Both the position numbers and the translations under genes were made by a program. This document shows positions 43,955 through 55,911 of a stretch of DNA of 64,000 nucleotides, piece by piece. The notes beneath the pieces were generated by a model. That model ran no database searches, had not been told where the DNA came from, and saw nothing but the letters and a program-made list of their open reading frames with translations. Positions within the stretch are counted from its first letter, which is position 1; the number at the start of each line of letters is the position of its first letter. Source of the stretch: Siphonodentalium dalli (Eukaryota > Mollusca > Scaphopoda > Gadilida > Siphonodentaliidae); contig CP136062.1 in NCBI GenBank assembly GCA_032622095.1, forward strand, positions 230,716,578 through 230,780,577, read 5' to 3'.

Positions 43955-45520
43955 TAAAATCCAAGATGGCCGCGACAGCCATCGTTTTTTTGCCAAATGA
44001 CACAAAAAAGACTCCTTCCTATTTACATGTCATTGTTAACATCCTTCACAAATTTCATGATGATCCGACAAAAGATACGACCTGTAGCCCTTGTCAAAGG
44101 ATTTAGTCGTGTAAAGAGTAACATACAAGATGGCTGCTGGCGACCAGGTTTCTTGGTTGAATTCAAAATGAACCTTTTCCCATCTACATGTAATTGTTAA
44201 CATCCATTACAAATCTCATGATGATTGGACCAAAGATTCGACTTGTAGCCCTTGACAAAGAATTTAGTCATGCAAAGAGTATAATCCAAAATGGCTGCTG
44301 GCGGCCACGTTTTTGGCCGAACAACCCCAAAATTACTCATTTCCCATCTACATGTCCATTTTAACATCCATGACAAATTTAATAATGATCCGACAAAAGA
44401 TACGACCTGTGGCCCGTGCTAATGGATTGAATTTTGAAATCCAAGATGACCGCTGCCGGCCATGTTTTCTGGCCAAATGACCCCAAAATGACTCACTCCC
44501 AACCACATATCAACATTCATGACACATTTCATAATGATCTGACCAAAGTAAGGACCTGTAGCCCGTGCCAAAGGATTTAGTCATGCAAAGAGTAAAATCC
44601 AAGATGGCTGCTGGTGGCCATGGTTTTTGGTCAAACTACCCCAAAATGACTCGTTCACATCTACATGTCAATGTCATCTACATGTCAATAGCGATGACAA
44701 ATATCATAATGATATGACCAAATGTACAACCTAGAGCCTGTGCTGAAGGATTTAGTCAAGCAAAGAGTAAAATCCAAGATGTATTTTGGCCGAATGAACA
44801 CAAAACAGCTCGTTCCCATCTACATGTCATTGTTAACACCAATGACAAATTTCATGAAGATCCGACCAAAGCTACGACCTGTAGCCCGCGCCAGAGGATT
44901 TAGTCATGCAAAGAGTAAAATCCAAGATGGCTGCTGGCGGCCATGTTTTTTTGGCCGAACGACCCCAAAATGGCTCGTTCCCATCTGCCTGTCATTATTA
45001 ACATCCATGACAAATTTCATGATAATCAGACGAACAGTATGACCTGTAGACCACGCGAATCTATTTAATTTTGAAATCACAGATGGCTGCCAGCGGCCAT
45101 GTTTTTTGGCCGAATGACCCCAAAAGGATTCTTTCCAATCTACATGTCATTGTTAACATCCATGACAAATTTCATGAAGATCCTACCAAAGCTACGACCT
45201 GTAGCCCACGCCAAAGGATTTAGTCATGCAAAGAGTAAAATCAAAGATGGCTGCTGGCAGCCATGTTCTTTGGTGGAACAACCACAAAATGACTCGTTAA
45301 CATCCATGATAAATTTCATGATGATCGGACAAACAGTAAGACATGTAGACCGCGCCAATCGATTTAATTTTGAAATCCAAGATGGCTGTCAGCCGCCATG
45401 TTTTTTGGCCAATGACCCAAAATGACCTGTTCCCATCTACATGTCAATGTCAACATTCATGACAAATTTGATAAAGATCAGACCAAAGGTACGACCTGTA
45501 GCCCGCGCCAAAGGAAATTG
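43955..45520. repeat. Diverged tandem array, about ten units of 135-175 bp
   Basis: Each unit contains AAATCCAAGATGGCTGCTGG, then CCATGTTTTTTGGCC, ACCCCAAAATGACTCGTTCC, CATCTACATGTCA, ATGACAAATTTCATGATGAT and ACGACCTGTAGCCCGCGCCA. Units start at about 43,964, 44,132, 44,290, 44,443, 44,603, 44,777, 44,925, 45,082, 45,245 and 45,380. Frames running through it (44722-45042, 45099-45425) are products of the periodicity, not genes. Confidence 0.9.
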
Positions 45521-48020
45521 TTGACGGACACACACACGCACACATGGACGTCGTTGAGCTAATAATGAATATGTGATGTGTCGCTTTTAATGAATTGGCA
45601 ATGACAGCAGTATGGAAACGGTCACTGCGGTGGAGTTACGATACATGCCGTTAGGTTATGATACACGGTCTACAGCCCTACAGGTATTAGCGGGTTGTCA
45701 CACCAGACGTTGAAGAAAATTATGATATATGTCCATGATGATCTTTTTAAAGATTGGGTAAGTGTTGGCGCTGGGTATAGCTGTTAAAACATCCGTTAAA
45801 ACCGCCATAAACAGAATTAATATTATAAACAAACCTTGTTCTTATACCAATCATAAATACATGTATCACATTAATTTCAGCATGTTGTTATGTTAGTACT
45901 TTGTGTTACATTGTATGTAAGCAAACGTCATCTTATGTAAACAAACAGTACATCTACATGTATGTAAAGAGTATGCGATAAGCAAAACACTCAACACCGA
46001 GTAGACCCCCACTGCATATACATGTATATGAAATTTTGTTAGAAATACCACCGTTATTTCACGCCTTTAGATTAGGCTAATTTGGGGACATTTTGGGGGA
46101 CAGATGTGATAGGTTTGAGTGAGGGGGGGGGGGGGGGTACCCCCTTGTGACTATTGGGGGTACTTTTTAAAAGTAAACCTACAATGGGGGCTGTCTGGTT
46201 GTTCTGAAGCATATGAAAGGTGAAAGAAATGAACCAATGGCCCCCATATCATTTCCTGGCAACTTGGGCTTATATCAGCATTCAGCAAGTTATGTTACAT
46301 GTACCCTTATATTTTCAAGTTTTGTAGGTCACAATTTATTGAATATTGGGAATATTGGATCATTTGACACCAACAAAGCCATTTTATAGATGTATGGTGC
46401 TTGAAAGTTCACCAACACACTGATCATGGGTATTTCCAATTAAAATTTAATTTAATCCAAGTTAAATCGCATAATCAAAGTAATTAATGGCTGAACATCA
46501 CCAACTTCAACTGTGGAATCTGACCCAATGCCTCCCATACAGAGGCCTAAGCTGAATGAGGTTCCCAGAGGGTGAATTTGGTGATGCTAGCCCTCTGGGG
46601 ACCTCATTCCGCAAATGTCAGCCACACTAAATTCAGGCTTGGGGACCGCCCACCTCTAGTTCTATTGAGAATCATATATTAACCCTTCATTTACTAAGTG
46701 CTTATTGACAAGTAGATGTTGTGGGAAGTGTTCAGATAAAGTCGTTTGTTGAACTTTTCTGAACATTTCCAACCAATTAATAGATATCCTTCTACACATG
46801 TACATGTATGTATTATCTGTTAGTCTGTTGTCATCTGCTTGCATTTCCTGAACACCCCTCTGAATGAATAATAGATCATTCAAATAAATTCTTTTTTACT
46901 TGGTGGGAGAATCCATTTAGTAAAGAAAGGGTTATATCAAATTTTCCCTACGATAAGGCAGCAATGATTCATAGCCCCTACAATTCAGTGGAATCATGAA
47001 CTTATTTACAACATATCGCATTACCGGTATAGCCATTTAATAAGCTAAATCTCCGATTTTGGTGTTGAATGGGTCACCATGAATCACTCTCAACCTAATC
47101 AATCACCACGGTGTTTTGCTTATCGCTCACTATTTACATGCTGTATATATACAAACGCTCCGCTCACACAAAGTGTTTTGCGGAAAATAACGCATTCTTA
47201 ATATGATCATTATTCTACATGTATACTATTAGGATATTATTGAGGAAACTTTCATAATTTGGTAACTGTTATTTCTAAATTATTACTTATTACATGTACA
47301 TATGTACATGTACACATACATGTATACCGGCAGACTTTCATTTTTAGAAAATGTAGGCGCGCAGAGTCCCGCTCGCTGGGTTTTGGCCAGGCGCGCGGTT
47401 TCTATCAAGATAAAATAAACAGCGGAAATACATTCATAAATGCCGCGTAAATTGAATTTGTTTACTCACGATCGATGTCCAGTGAATCTCTTTGATGGTT
47501 TAACACTGCTTAATCCACTATCCATAAGCACAAGTGAATGTTACACACTATGTTTTATATTCTACATGCTCCTATATTAAATGTAATTCATAATAATTAA
47601 TAAGGAATCAATTTAATACTCAGATTCCAAGCTGACAGAATAAATATCAACATCTCCCGGCCACGTGGTCTCGATTTGATTTTCGAGGAATTTATGTGAC
47701 GTCATAAGCCATACCGGTACATAGAAATGTATTTTTAGCTTTGAATCATTCAGTCTCAGACAGATAGTGCATTTGACACGTCACACCGTGTGACCTCGTC
47801 TGGGTAGACACTGATAATAGCGTTATCAGGTTCGCTCTCTGTATTTGGCCTAGGTGCGCAATCGATCGCTCGCTGGTTTTCAGTTTTAGCCGTGCGATGG
47901 TGCGCAAGAGTGATCGCGCGCCTCAAAAATGAAAGTCTGTACCGGTACACTTAGCTGATGTGCCTGACTTCATCCGGGCTCTTTATGGAACAACGTTGCC
48001 AACCGGTATACATGAACAAT
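45521..48020. other. No recognised gene
   Basis: G16 run and GGGGGTACCCCC at about 46,120-46,145. A relative of the 36,440 repeat lies at 46,535-46,640. An inverted pair with ACCGG..CAGACTTTCATTTTT lies at 47,321-47,346 and 47,923-47,950, next to GCGCGC-rich words. Several ACATGTACATGTA stretches. Confidence 0.4.
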
Positions 48021-49440
48021 GTATGAGTATATATCGAGGTCGCAGTCAAGGACACAGTCGCATATGAAATTGGACCCACCCATATACCGGTAGTTCCCGG
48101 GATCAAAGTAGGCCTTTGGTACATTAATACCAAATTTTAGTCCGATCAGTCGTGCAGTTTTCAAGTCTATAACACACAGAGACAGAAGTTCTATGTACAG
48201 TACCTACATGTATATGAGCGAGGTCATGGTCAAGGACATGGTCACTCATGAAATTGGACCCGCCCATTTCCGGGATCAAAGTAGACATACAATACATGTA
48301 CCCCGCTGGACAAAACAAGTATCCATTGGCACCGCAGTGTATTTGCTGTTCGGCTGCGGTGTCAGAGTTTGTAACTGCAGTTGAGCACCGCAGCCAAACG
48401 GCAAGTACATTGCGGCCAAACGGCAAGTTCACTGCGGCCGAAAGGCAACTACCCTCATGGTCGAATGGCATGTACACTGTGGTTAGATTTCTGGTTTGTA
48501 TTGTCTTTTTTCAGTTTGATGAAAGTACACCGTGGCAAATACACCATGTCGAATGGCAATTACATCACGACCCAACTGTTAGCCGGTGGCGCCGCGGTGT
48601 AGTTGCATTTCAGCTGCGGTGGCAATGCTAACCGCACCGCAGTTACCGGTAAGTGGTCCCACCCACAGACAGAATTTCCGAAAAACAACCGATGAACAAA
48701 TGACCGATGATGAAAAACAACTAACGAAAAAACACACCGGCTGACGAATCGTGGCAAATGACAGATAAATGGCGAGGATGACGATGGCAAATGGCAGCAA
48801 ACAACAACGAAGTAAAATACCGACTGATGACAAAAAATGACTGATGACGAAAAACAAATGGCCAACGACTAACACGATGTCGAACAATCGATGATGAAAA
48901 ATTACTGATGACGAAAAACAAACAGCCAAAGATGAACACGATGTCGAATGATCGATGACGAAAAATGTCTTGATGACAAACACATCGACCCAGGCCTGCA
49001 GGTTTCAAAATTATGTGTAACCTACAGTACATGTATTTTTTTTTCGCCTGGTTTGTGCTTAGGTAATCCTAGTCCAAATCTACGGGATATAATGTACCCT
49101 GCTGGACAAAACAAGTTTCCAGTTGACCACGGTGCAGTTAGCATTGCCACTGCGGCCGAAATGCACTACATTGTACACCGCGGCTCCACTGGCTAACTAC
49201 ATTTGGGCTGCGGTGTACTTGCCACAAAAACCACGACTGATCACAAATGAACAAAGGATGAAAACAAACGACCAACAATAAACACGACGACAAACTATCA
49301 AGGACGAAAAACGACAGACGACAACCAAACACGAATGACGACAAACACACTGACTGTGACACTGATGACCAACGAATGACCACGACAAATTGTCAAATGA
49401 TCAAAAATGATTAAATGAAATAATAATCAAAATTTAATTT
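48021..49440. repeat. Tandem and low-complexity repeats
   Basis: A duplicated block with GAGGTC..GTCAAGGACA..GTC and ATGAAATTGGACCC(A/G)CCCAT lies at about 48,030-48,110 and 48,220-48,290. Recurrent CCGCGGTG / CTGCGGCCGAA(A/T)GGCA words run from 48,330 to 49,230. Long stretches made of (A/C)GA(C/T)GA.AAACAAA.G run at 48,670-48,970 and 49,240-49,400. Overlapping frames on both strands are low-complexity and not called. Confidence 0.6.
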
Positions 49441-49689
49441 TTAATTTAAAGCAAACAGACCTACCTTAAAAAAAATCTTGGATTTGGAGAAAAATGCCTC
49501 CAGGAGCACGCATTGTGCTGTTGTGTTCACAACTCCACAAGAATCCTCATCAGATATCAATTCCTTGAACTTAAGTTGAAGTTGAAGATGGTAACTAGGA
49601 AACATACTACAATTTTAGTATCACAATTTACACGTAACACAGAATTCGTTCTTTCATTTTTTTTATCTTTCTTTGAACTTCGAACTTTT

Positions 49690-50459
49690 TGGTTGATTGA
49701 ATGACACTGTTCGCAACCTGGGATCGTATTTTGACACAAACATGACAATGGATAACCATATCTCTAATATGTGTAAGAAGGCGTTCAGAGGTTTATACAA
49801 AATCCGACAAATTAGACAATACCTCGATGTAGACTCAACTAAGACATTGGTCCATGCTTTTGTCACGTCACACTTAGATTACTGTAATTCTTTACTGTAT
49901 GGACTACCGGATTACCAGTGTGATCGCCTGCAAAAAGTGCTAAATGCTGCGGCGCGAGTTGTATCATACACTCCTCGGCATGAACATATAACTCCAGTTC
50001 TCAAGCAATTACACTGTCTGCCAGTGGAGTATCGAATCATGTTCAAAATTATTTTGCTTGTATTCAAATCTCGTAATAACATGTCACCATTGTATATACA
50101 GGATATGATCAAAGACAGAAATGTGTGTACATATGGATTACGATCTGATAGCAGTATGCTTTTGTACACTCCTTTCAACAAACAGAAAACGTTTGGCGAT
50201 TGGGCATTTTCATTTGCAGGTCCACATCTATGGAATAGCATTCCACCTCACTTGAAAATATTCACTGATTTAAATATGTTTAAGACCGGCCTCAAAACAT
50301 ATCTCTTTGATGTAGCATTTAATTCCTAGATATATGTGCATGTACATGTATTATGCTGATTAGGCAATGAGCTCGATGTAATGTAAAGCGCCGTTGAATA
50401 TGTACTCATAATATTGAGCGCTATACAAATTAATTATTGTATTGTATTGTATTGTATTC
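49690..50459 (+). pseudogene. CR1-like LINE, 5'-truncated copy with an intact 3' ORF end
   Basis: An open frame to 50329 with no true ATG at its start (TTG at 49697). It encodes VRNLGSYFD, then the block TSHLDYCNSLLYGLPDYQ, then HITPVLKQLHCLPVEYRI, then PHLWNSIPPHL...FKTGLKTYLF. This is the C-terminal portion downstream of the catalytic centre of a CR1/L2-type reverse transcriptase. The 3' UTR holds AGCGCTATACAAATT and ends in (TATTG)n at 50,437-50,457, the short-repeat tail expected of target-primed insertion. The frame is unbroken over 210 codons, so the insertion is younger than the related one at 10,556. Confidence 0.9.
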
Positions 50460-51511
50460 TGGAATCTTGATCATTGTTGTCTGTAACAGTTTACAGTGAA
50501 GCCTAACGCAGTAACTGTCGATTGTCACGAAATCAAGCGATTAATTAATCTACGTACGTACTCGTACATTTGTGAAAATTGTTTGCCATGAAGCGAAGGT
50601 GAAGGCCTTATCGGTCTTTGGGATATACGGAAGTAATTTCCGATCAAGTAACTGCCGTAAGCCGGAAAACACTGACAGGACGGTCGCTTGACGGGGGGTA
50701 ATTAATTATTATGCTAATGATATACCAATGATTTTTATCAGATGAAAAGGCTGTAATTAATCCTCAGAAAGAACTGAATAGGCTAAACTTGAAAGTCGGG
50801 TACATTCTAGAATCTGGGAATGAATTTGATCAGTTGTTGTTGTTGTCTGCATATTCCTCCGTTATATCGGAGCACCCTGTAGTTTCTGATGGATTCTGCG
50901 CAGTCACCACCCGGAAGTCACGTGTTAAATTCACAAATAAACGTACACGGTAATTTCTCTCATGGTATATAGAAATATATAAAAATTATATAAAAATTAT
51001 ATGACGTCATAATTCACATGCATTTAGGTATAAACACACACTGGGGTGGTTGCTATTATTTGAGTGAAATAAGGTATCAATTATCAAGGTGGCTTTCCGG
51101 TGCATGAAAACCACCCAAATAATGAAAATACTCAATTTCGATATGATCTATGTTGTATAATAAACTAATAATTGGTTGTGTAGCTTTGTCGTGAGGCATT
51201 AAGTGACAAAAATTTTATAACGAATGTTATTAATACGATATAAATTTATACATTTGTTAATGTAATCATGATTTATAAGATTACAATCCGACTGTGTGCT
51301 AATTTTTGTGTGCCAGCAGTCACTGGATAATTCGTTTTGTTATCAGGCAATGTTATATTATCTAATAAAGACAGCCTCACTGGTTAACATTTCCAAATAT
51401 CGTCCAATATGTTCATGTCTCGACTGATATATATACCGATAGCTCTGGTACATGTAATTTCAAACACAAAGGCAGATATATCCATAGAACAGTAAATCAA
51501 TTCTTACTTTA
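50460..51511. other. No recognised features
   Basis: AT-rich flank of Element 2. No frame or repeat that I can name. Confidence 0.35.
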
Positions 51512-51515
51512 CTAA

Positions 51516-52678
51516 TGTGGCGGTGATATATTTACATGTATAGGTAAATAATGCATCAAATGTAGGATTTTAATAATATCTGCATGTGCATGTCTTACTA
51601 ACTCTTTAACACTTAATTAGTCCGTAATTAATCTTAACTGCACTTCACTATCCCACATAAACAAATCGTATTGCTTTAATATTTAGTTTCGCGCTAAAAC
51701 CTAAGTCAGCCCAATACTTTTAATTGGGATGGATTGGTTTAACCGCGAAATGTCAGTTGGTTTTCATTGTTGAAATCTAGGTGCTGTGTTTTTCAACCAA
51801 CTCTAATAAACAGTTAAATAATGGAACTAAAGTTCTATTATTGTTTGCTAAACTATTCTACATGTACAAGGAGATATCCAGACTCAAAACTCATCGTTTA
51901 GGTATGTTCAATGTACTTTTATGTTCGTTTCAATGTTATATATTTTAACCCATTTTTCCTATTGTCGTCAATAGAGATCCACTTGTGATTCTCCATAATT
52001 GGAATATGTCCGTTTTATAATTATGGATAGTTCACTTTATAATATGGTAAACTATAATTAATTCTCATTTAATTGTATATTTATAGTTATAACATATTCA
52101 TCTATACTTTGTGTTTGTGAAACTTCAAGTAGTAGTTTGTAGAAAGTCTCTGACAGGAGCATTAATATATCCCTTATGTGTGTATAGGTTATTCTATATA
52201 ACTAGTAGTATGATTGTGTAAGGGTGTATTATGTCTGTATGTTGGGAGGTATACCTCTTCCCTTAACTTAGAAATTAGGACTTGTTTATTTATGTTTGTA
52301 GAGTCGACATAGACATATCTACATCTACACATCTACCTATATGAACATGTACGAGATTAAATGCTATAGATGGGACCATCTATAGTTGGCAGATCGATGA
52401 TTGTGTGTTGTTGGATCGAGTTGAGAATGTGATGATTTATTGATGAAAATATAAGAGATCTAAAGTAATGTATTGAACTTTATTACTCCCAGCACCTAAT
52501 GTTAACTAAGAGAGCACCAGCCCAAAATGATGACTAAGCTACGAGTTGGTTGAGACGGAAAGAAAGGCGTAGACTTTATATATGAAAATGTTATTGAACC
52601 TTGAGATAAATGTATATAATTCCATGGAACTATCTCGTGAATAATAACTGAGTTAGCCGGACATCCGTGGAGTTATAT
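51516..52678 (+). repeat. Element 2 inverted third LTR
   Basis: 1,163 bp in + orientation, starting TGTGGCGGTGATATATTTAC and ending GTGGAGTTATAT. It is the reverse complement of the other two LTRs. It has the same base as the outer right LTR (GCGCGAAAC) at the one site where I noticed the middle LTR to differ (GCGCAAAAC). Confidence 0.95.
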
Positions 52679-52730
52679 TGGCGCCCAACGTGGGGCTCGA
52701 ACCCACGACCCCGAGATTAAGAGTCTCGTG
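52679..52730 (-). other. tRNA-Lys(CUU) 3' fragment, positions 25-76
   Basis: The minus strand reads as 52 nt of tRNA-Lys: anticodon stem-loop with CUCUUAA (anticodon CUU), variable loop, T arm with GGGTTCGAGCCCC, acceptor strand GTTGGGC, discriminator G and a CCA end. The CCA (not encoded in animal tRNA genes) abuts the LTR, so this is a copied mature tRNA primer and not a tRNA gene. The match breaks just 5' of position 25. The + strand TGGCGCCCAACGTGGGGC is the primer-binding-site part. Confidence 0.9.
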
Positions 52731-53958
52731 TCAAATTAAATAATCAGAATAAAAATGAAAATTAAGAAATATTTAATTTCGAAAAAATTAAATATCGACG
52801 TCACTGAAAATTTGTTATTTCAGCTGAAAATGTGTAATAATGTAATTACCAATTAACTCTCAGGAGAAATAGTAAACCTGAAACATCATATTAAATTAAT
52901 AATTAAATATTTCAATATATGACTCGCCGCAATTAACGATGGGGGAGAATACCGTAAGACGATTGACTTCCTACAACGTCGTACAAGTTAAATTTAGTAA
53001 ACATACAACATAGTTCAGTGGTTAGTAACAATTAGTGCAGGGGGACTAAGAAAATGTATCACAGCTAGGTTATAACAACAAAAAATAAATTTATAGAAAA
53101 TTTACGACAGAAAAAAGTTTTGGCAGCAAGGGGTTAAGATTTGGCCAAAGTACAAATTTGACCAATATCTTAAACTTTAGGGAATTTAGATTTATATCTT
53201 ATAAACCTATTTATTTCCTATATTGATGCCTAAATTTACATCCAGACTATGCCTATTTATAACTAAAGTTAAGTTTTATATGGCCATAATACAAGATACA
53301 AGCTTTCTCAGATATTGTTTACACAAAAAACACCTGAAAATGACGTATGCGGAAATGCACTAAATTGCAAATTTGACCTCCTGACGTCACGGGATTTCCG
53401 TTCTAAATATAGATACACATATTGAGTTCATAAACAACACAGATAAGTCTATCTAAATGCTGCAAATTATCCACACAGTTCACCGTTCAATCACCAACGT
53501 ATTCCTGGCAGTTAGGATACGCGAAAGAGTATTTAATTCAGTTTTAACACCGCAAACACGCTTCCGAAAGTTCCTCACACAAGTCGGTCACAACAGAAAA
53601 TCTAATTTTACCGAAGCTCATTTCCTACGCAAAGTCACGCTCTCCAAATTGTTCCTACACGCTCCCGTTCCACTCCAACGTTCTACAACTTACTACGCAT
53701 AGATCCTTTTACCACAAAACCAATGTCAGTCGAAATACTGGCATTTTGAAGCAGTTTTCTTCACAGAAATCTTACCAAAACACACTCGTTTTGAAACCGG
53801 AAGTTCACCGAATACACAATCTTGACACAGATAAACATTTGGGCTGGAGTTCCCAAATATAAAGTTACACTTCGAATCCAACACACAAATCAACCGAACT
53901 TGATTGTTTGAATAAAATACATCACATCGGCGTAAACAAGGTTCTACCACGGGGCGCC
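52731..53958 (-). repeat. Second copy of the Element 2 leader
   Basis: 1,228 bp, essentially identical to 61585-62812. It stops 8 nt short of where the gag ATG would be, at the junction with the tRNA sequence. The 81-codon frames at 53457-53702 (+) and 53971-53726 (-) are duplicated with it and have no recognisable similarity. Confidence 0.95.
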
Positions 53959-53959
53959 A

Positions 53960-55122
53960 ATATAACTCCACGGATGTCCGGCTAACTCAGTTATTATTCA
54001 CGAGATAGTTCCATGGAATTATATACATTTATCTCAAGGTTCAATAACATTTTCATATATAAAGTCTACGCCTTTCTTTCCGTCTCAACCAACTCGTAGC
54101 TTAGTCATCATTTTGGGCTGGTGCTCTCTTAGTTAACATTAGGTGCTGGGAGTAATAAAGTTCAATACATTACTTTAGATCTCTTATATTTTCATCAATA
54201 AATCATCACATTCTCAACTCGATCCAACAACACACAATCATCGATCTGCCAACTATAGATGGTCCCATCTATAGCATTTAATCTCGTACATGTTCATATA
54301 GGTAGATGTGTAGATGTAGATATGTCTATGTCGACTCTACAAACATAAATAAACAAGTCCTAATTTCTAAGTTAAGGGAAGAGGTATACCTCCCAACATA
54401 CAGACATAATACACCCTTACACAATCATACTACTAGTTATATAGAATAACCTATACACACATAAGGGATATATTAATGCTCCTGTCAGAGACTTTCTACA
54501 AACTACTACTTGAAGTTTCACAAACACAAAGTATAGATGAATATGTTATAACTATAAATATACAATTAAATGAGAATTAATTATAGTTTACCATATTATA
54601 AAGTGAACTATCCATAATTATAAAACGGACATATTCCAATTATGGAGAATCACAAGTGGATCTCTATTGACGACAATAGGAAAAATGGGTTAAAATATAT
54701 AACATTGAAACGAACATAAAAGTACATTGAACATACCTAAACGATGAGTTTTGAGTCTGGATATCTCCTTGTACATGTAGAATAGTTTAGCAAACAATAA
54801 TAGAACTTTAGTTCCATTATTTAACTGTTTATTAGAGTTGGTTGAAAAACACAGCACCTAGATTTCAACAATGAAAACCAACTGACATTTCGCGGTTAAA
54901 CCAATCCATCCCAATTAAAAGTATTGGGCTGACTTAGGTTTTAGCGCAAAACTAAATATTAAAGCAATACGATTTGTTTATGTGGGATAGTGAAGTGCAG
55001 TTAAGATTAATTACGGACTAATTAAGTGTTAAAGAGTTAGTAAGACATGCACATGCAGATATTATTAAAATCCTACATTTGATGCATTATTTACCTATAC
55101 ATGTAAATATATCACCGCCACA
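53960..55122 (-). repeat. Element 2 middle (3') LTR
   Basis: 1,163 bp. It begins next to the polypurine tract like a normal 3' LTR, but at its U5 end it continues into TGGCGCCCCGTGG and the leader, like a 5' LTR. Confidence 0.95.
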
Positions 55123-55136
55123 TTCTCCCCCCTCTT
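55123..55136 (-). other. Element 2 polypurine tract
   Basis: Minus strand AAGAGGGGGGAGAA directly before the TG of the middle LTR. Confidence 0.9.
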
Positions 55137-55911
55137 AAAAAATAAATTACATTCTTGTAATTTCACTTACAACCTGCAACGTTCCAAAGAAACCTGCAAT
55201 GACCTTAGAAATAAAATCATACCTGTACCTGCTATCCAGCCAAATAAACCATTCTATAACACCAACTGCATTGCTATACTTAAGAGGGTAAAATTTTATA
55301 ATCGGAAGAGATAAAGTTCTCAACCTGCACCCATAACAAGGATAGGTAATATCCTATAACCGTATTAAGTAATTACGATCTGTAATTAAATAAACTATTT
55401 ATATACATAAAACATCTCAATCTGTGGTGGTATATCAACCTGTAACATCCGTAATTAAAATTAAAACATATTGCACTTTTCCCATATTGCATCTTTGGAT
55501 AGTAATCTAATATAAGACTGCTATTTTGTCAATCATATCTAAAATATAATTTGTATTAACAATTTTAGCAACATTTTAAGACATAAGTAGGCCTGAGTTC
55601 ATGGCAGGGTATAGCAATAATACCCTACAACATGAGTAAAACTTGCACAGCTGAACCAATATCAACCATGACCAAGTATTTAACATACTGAAAATGTTAA
55701 TACAAAATATAATTATTATCAGAAATTCTAATTCTAATTAATCAACTGCTTGTCTTTAAGAACAGTGGCTTTCGCAGAGTATAGCCTGGAACACCCTAGC
55801 TGACTCAGCTACTGACCACTGCCTTTAAATATCTGAAATAATCCTACAGCGATTAATTAGTGCAAGATAATTAGAAATTATAACATACAGTGGACAACAA
55901 GGTATACAACA
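55137..55911. other. Element 2 region between pol and the polypurine tract
   Basis: About 775 bp, AT-rich, no env and no frame worth calling. Confidence 0.5.

Noticed and set aside
44722-45425. Repeated 106-108-codon frames that look like a protein repeat family
   Set aside because: They follow the period of the tandem DNA repeat, and the frame breaks between units; no known domain.
48124-49388. Many overlapping frames on both strands, some over 100 codons
   Set aside because: They come from low-complexity GATGACGAAAAAC repeats and have simple composition.
52679-52730. A tRNA gene
   Set aside because: Only the 3' two thirds is present, CCA is included and it abuts the LTR, so it is a copied primer.
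53457-53971. 81-codon frames on both strands of the leader, present twice
   Set aside because: The duplication reflects the duplicated leader, not selection; no similarity recognised.
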